From Clostridia bacterium (GTDB taxonomy: Bacteria; Bacillota; Clostridia; Christensenellales; Aristaeellaceae), in the NCBI GenBank assembly GCA_009776385.1, contig WRFT01000119.1:1-5830 (forward strand): a DNA stretch of 5,830 nucleotides, in the 5' to 3' direction. The notes under the pieces are model-generated. The model did no database searches and was not told the origin of the DNA. It saw only the letters and a list, made by a program, of their open reading frames with translations. Below are positions 5,366-5,830 of the stretch, one piece after another. The stretch's first letter is position 1; every line of letters starts with the position of its first letter. The translations under genes were made by a program, and so were the position numbers.

Positions 5366-5830
5366 TTATTCCAGGGCGGCTTTCGCGGCTTTCCAAGCGT
5401 CATACTGCGCCTGTACTTCGGCGATAACCGTATCGAGGCCCGCTTGTTTCAGCATCTCGACATACTCGGGGATGGCGACTTCCGGGTCGACGGAACCGGT
5501 AAGAATCGCGCGGTTGTAACCCTTAATCAACGCGCGCAGCGCGGCGATTTCGTCGTTTACCGGTGTCTGGTCAAAACGGAAGCCCAGCGATACATGAGAG
5601 AGCGCATCGTCCGCGTATTCTACCAACAGGCGGTTCTTCTCCGGGTCTTCTTTGTTGGTAACATGCTGCAGCAGTACATCGCCAACAGTCCATGCTCCGG
5701 CATGGGCGCCGTACCAGTTAGAATCAAGGATATTCACACGGCCGTCTTCTTCCAGTTCCCAATGCAAGCCTTCCACACCGTACAGCATCATGTTCACCAG
5801 TACGGGATCACTATGCATCAGGTTCAGGAA
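5366..5830 (-). CDS. C-terminal part of a sugar-binding lipoprotein-type solute-binding protein (DUF3502-like)
   Basis: The frame is open from the window edge to the TAA at 5366-5368 on the minus strand, giving 154 visible residues; the N-terminus is outside the window. It starts FLNLMHSDPVLVNMMLYGVEG, where solute-binding proteins of the LplA/YtcQ type have their FLNLLYTDPE...LNYGIEG segment. It continues with SLGFRFDQTPVNDEIAALRALIKGY, then LTGSVDPEVAIPEYVEMLKQ and the end helix VQAQYDAWKAAK, all characteristic of the DUF3502 C-terminal domain. An in-frame ATG at 5816-5818 is internal, because the conserved segment continues upstream of it. The gene belongs to a separate transcription unit, convergent with the permease operon, probably part of a second oligosaccharide importer. 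Whether it carries a lipobox cannot be seen. Confidence 0.88.
   Translation of the reverse strand, partial: FLNLMHSDPVLVNMMLYGVEGLHWELEEDGRVNILDSNWYGAHAGAWTVGDVLLQHVTNKEDPEKNRLLVEYADDALSHVSLGFRFDQTPVNDEIAALRALIKGYNRAILTGSVDPEVAIPEYVEMLKQAGLDTVIAEVQAQYDAWKAAKAALE

Overview
The window looks like part of a carbohydrate uptake and catabolism locus from a low-to-mid GC bacterium, most likely a Bacillota (Clostridia-type) lineage. That placement is an inference. It rests on strong AAGGAGG-type ribosome binding sites, TTG and GTG starts at well-spaced Shine-Dalgarno sites, a near-consensus sigma-A promoter, CUT1-type sugar ABC transporters without a dedicated ATPase beside them, and a DUF3502-like solute-binding protein, a family common in Paenibacillus and Clostridia. 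One feature fits less well: the complete solute-binding protein has a signal peptidase I signal and no lipobox cysteine, whereas Bacillota solute-binding proteins are usually lipoproteins.

Left part (1-1775, + strand): the last 42 codons of an unidentified gene, then a TIM-barrel sugar phosphate isomerase/epimerase-like protein (164-985), two short hairpins, and a ThuA-like protein (best start 1140, end 1775). The short gap between the first two genes and their common orientation suggest one operon for processing an imported sugar. ThuA-like proteins and this TIM-barrel superfamily often occur together in sugar-catabolic clusters.

Middle (1776-2153): a 378-bp gap without a convincing gene. 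It carries a roughly 125-bp element with imperfect terminal inverted repeats of the GTCATYGCGAG type, a nearby partial third copy of the same end, a TTGACA-17-TATTAT promoter, and a leader of about 95 nt with a bulged hairpin.

Right part (2154-5266, + strand): a complete CUT1-type importer core made of a family 1 solute-binding protein, a MalF-like permease and a MalG-like permease. An 18-bp-arm perfect palindrome separates the binding protein from the permeases, which would fit higher expression of the binding protein. The permease genes overlap by 4 nt (GTGA). No ATPase gene is present, so a shared MsmX/UgpC-type ATPase encoded elsewhere is expected. The operon converges on the 3' part of a second solute-binding protein (minus strand, 5366 to beyond the window end), with a terminator-like hairpin between them oriented mainly for the minus-strand gene.

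Nothing in the window is clearly a new kind of system. The points most worth checking are the non-canonical active site of the isomerase-like protein, the perfect palindrome between binding protein and permeases, and the mobile-looking repeat upstream of the transporter promoter.
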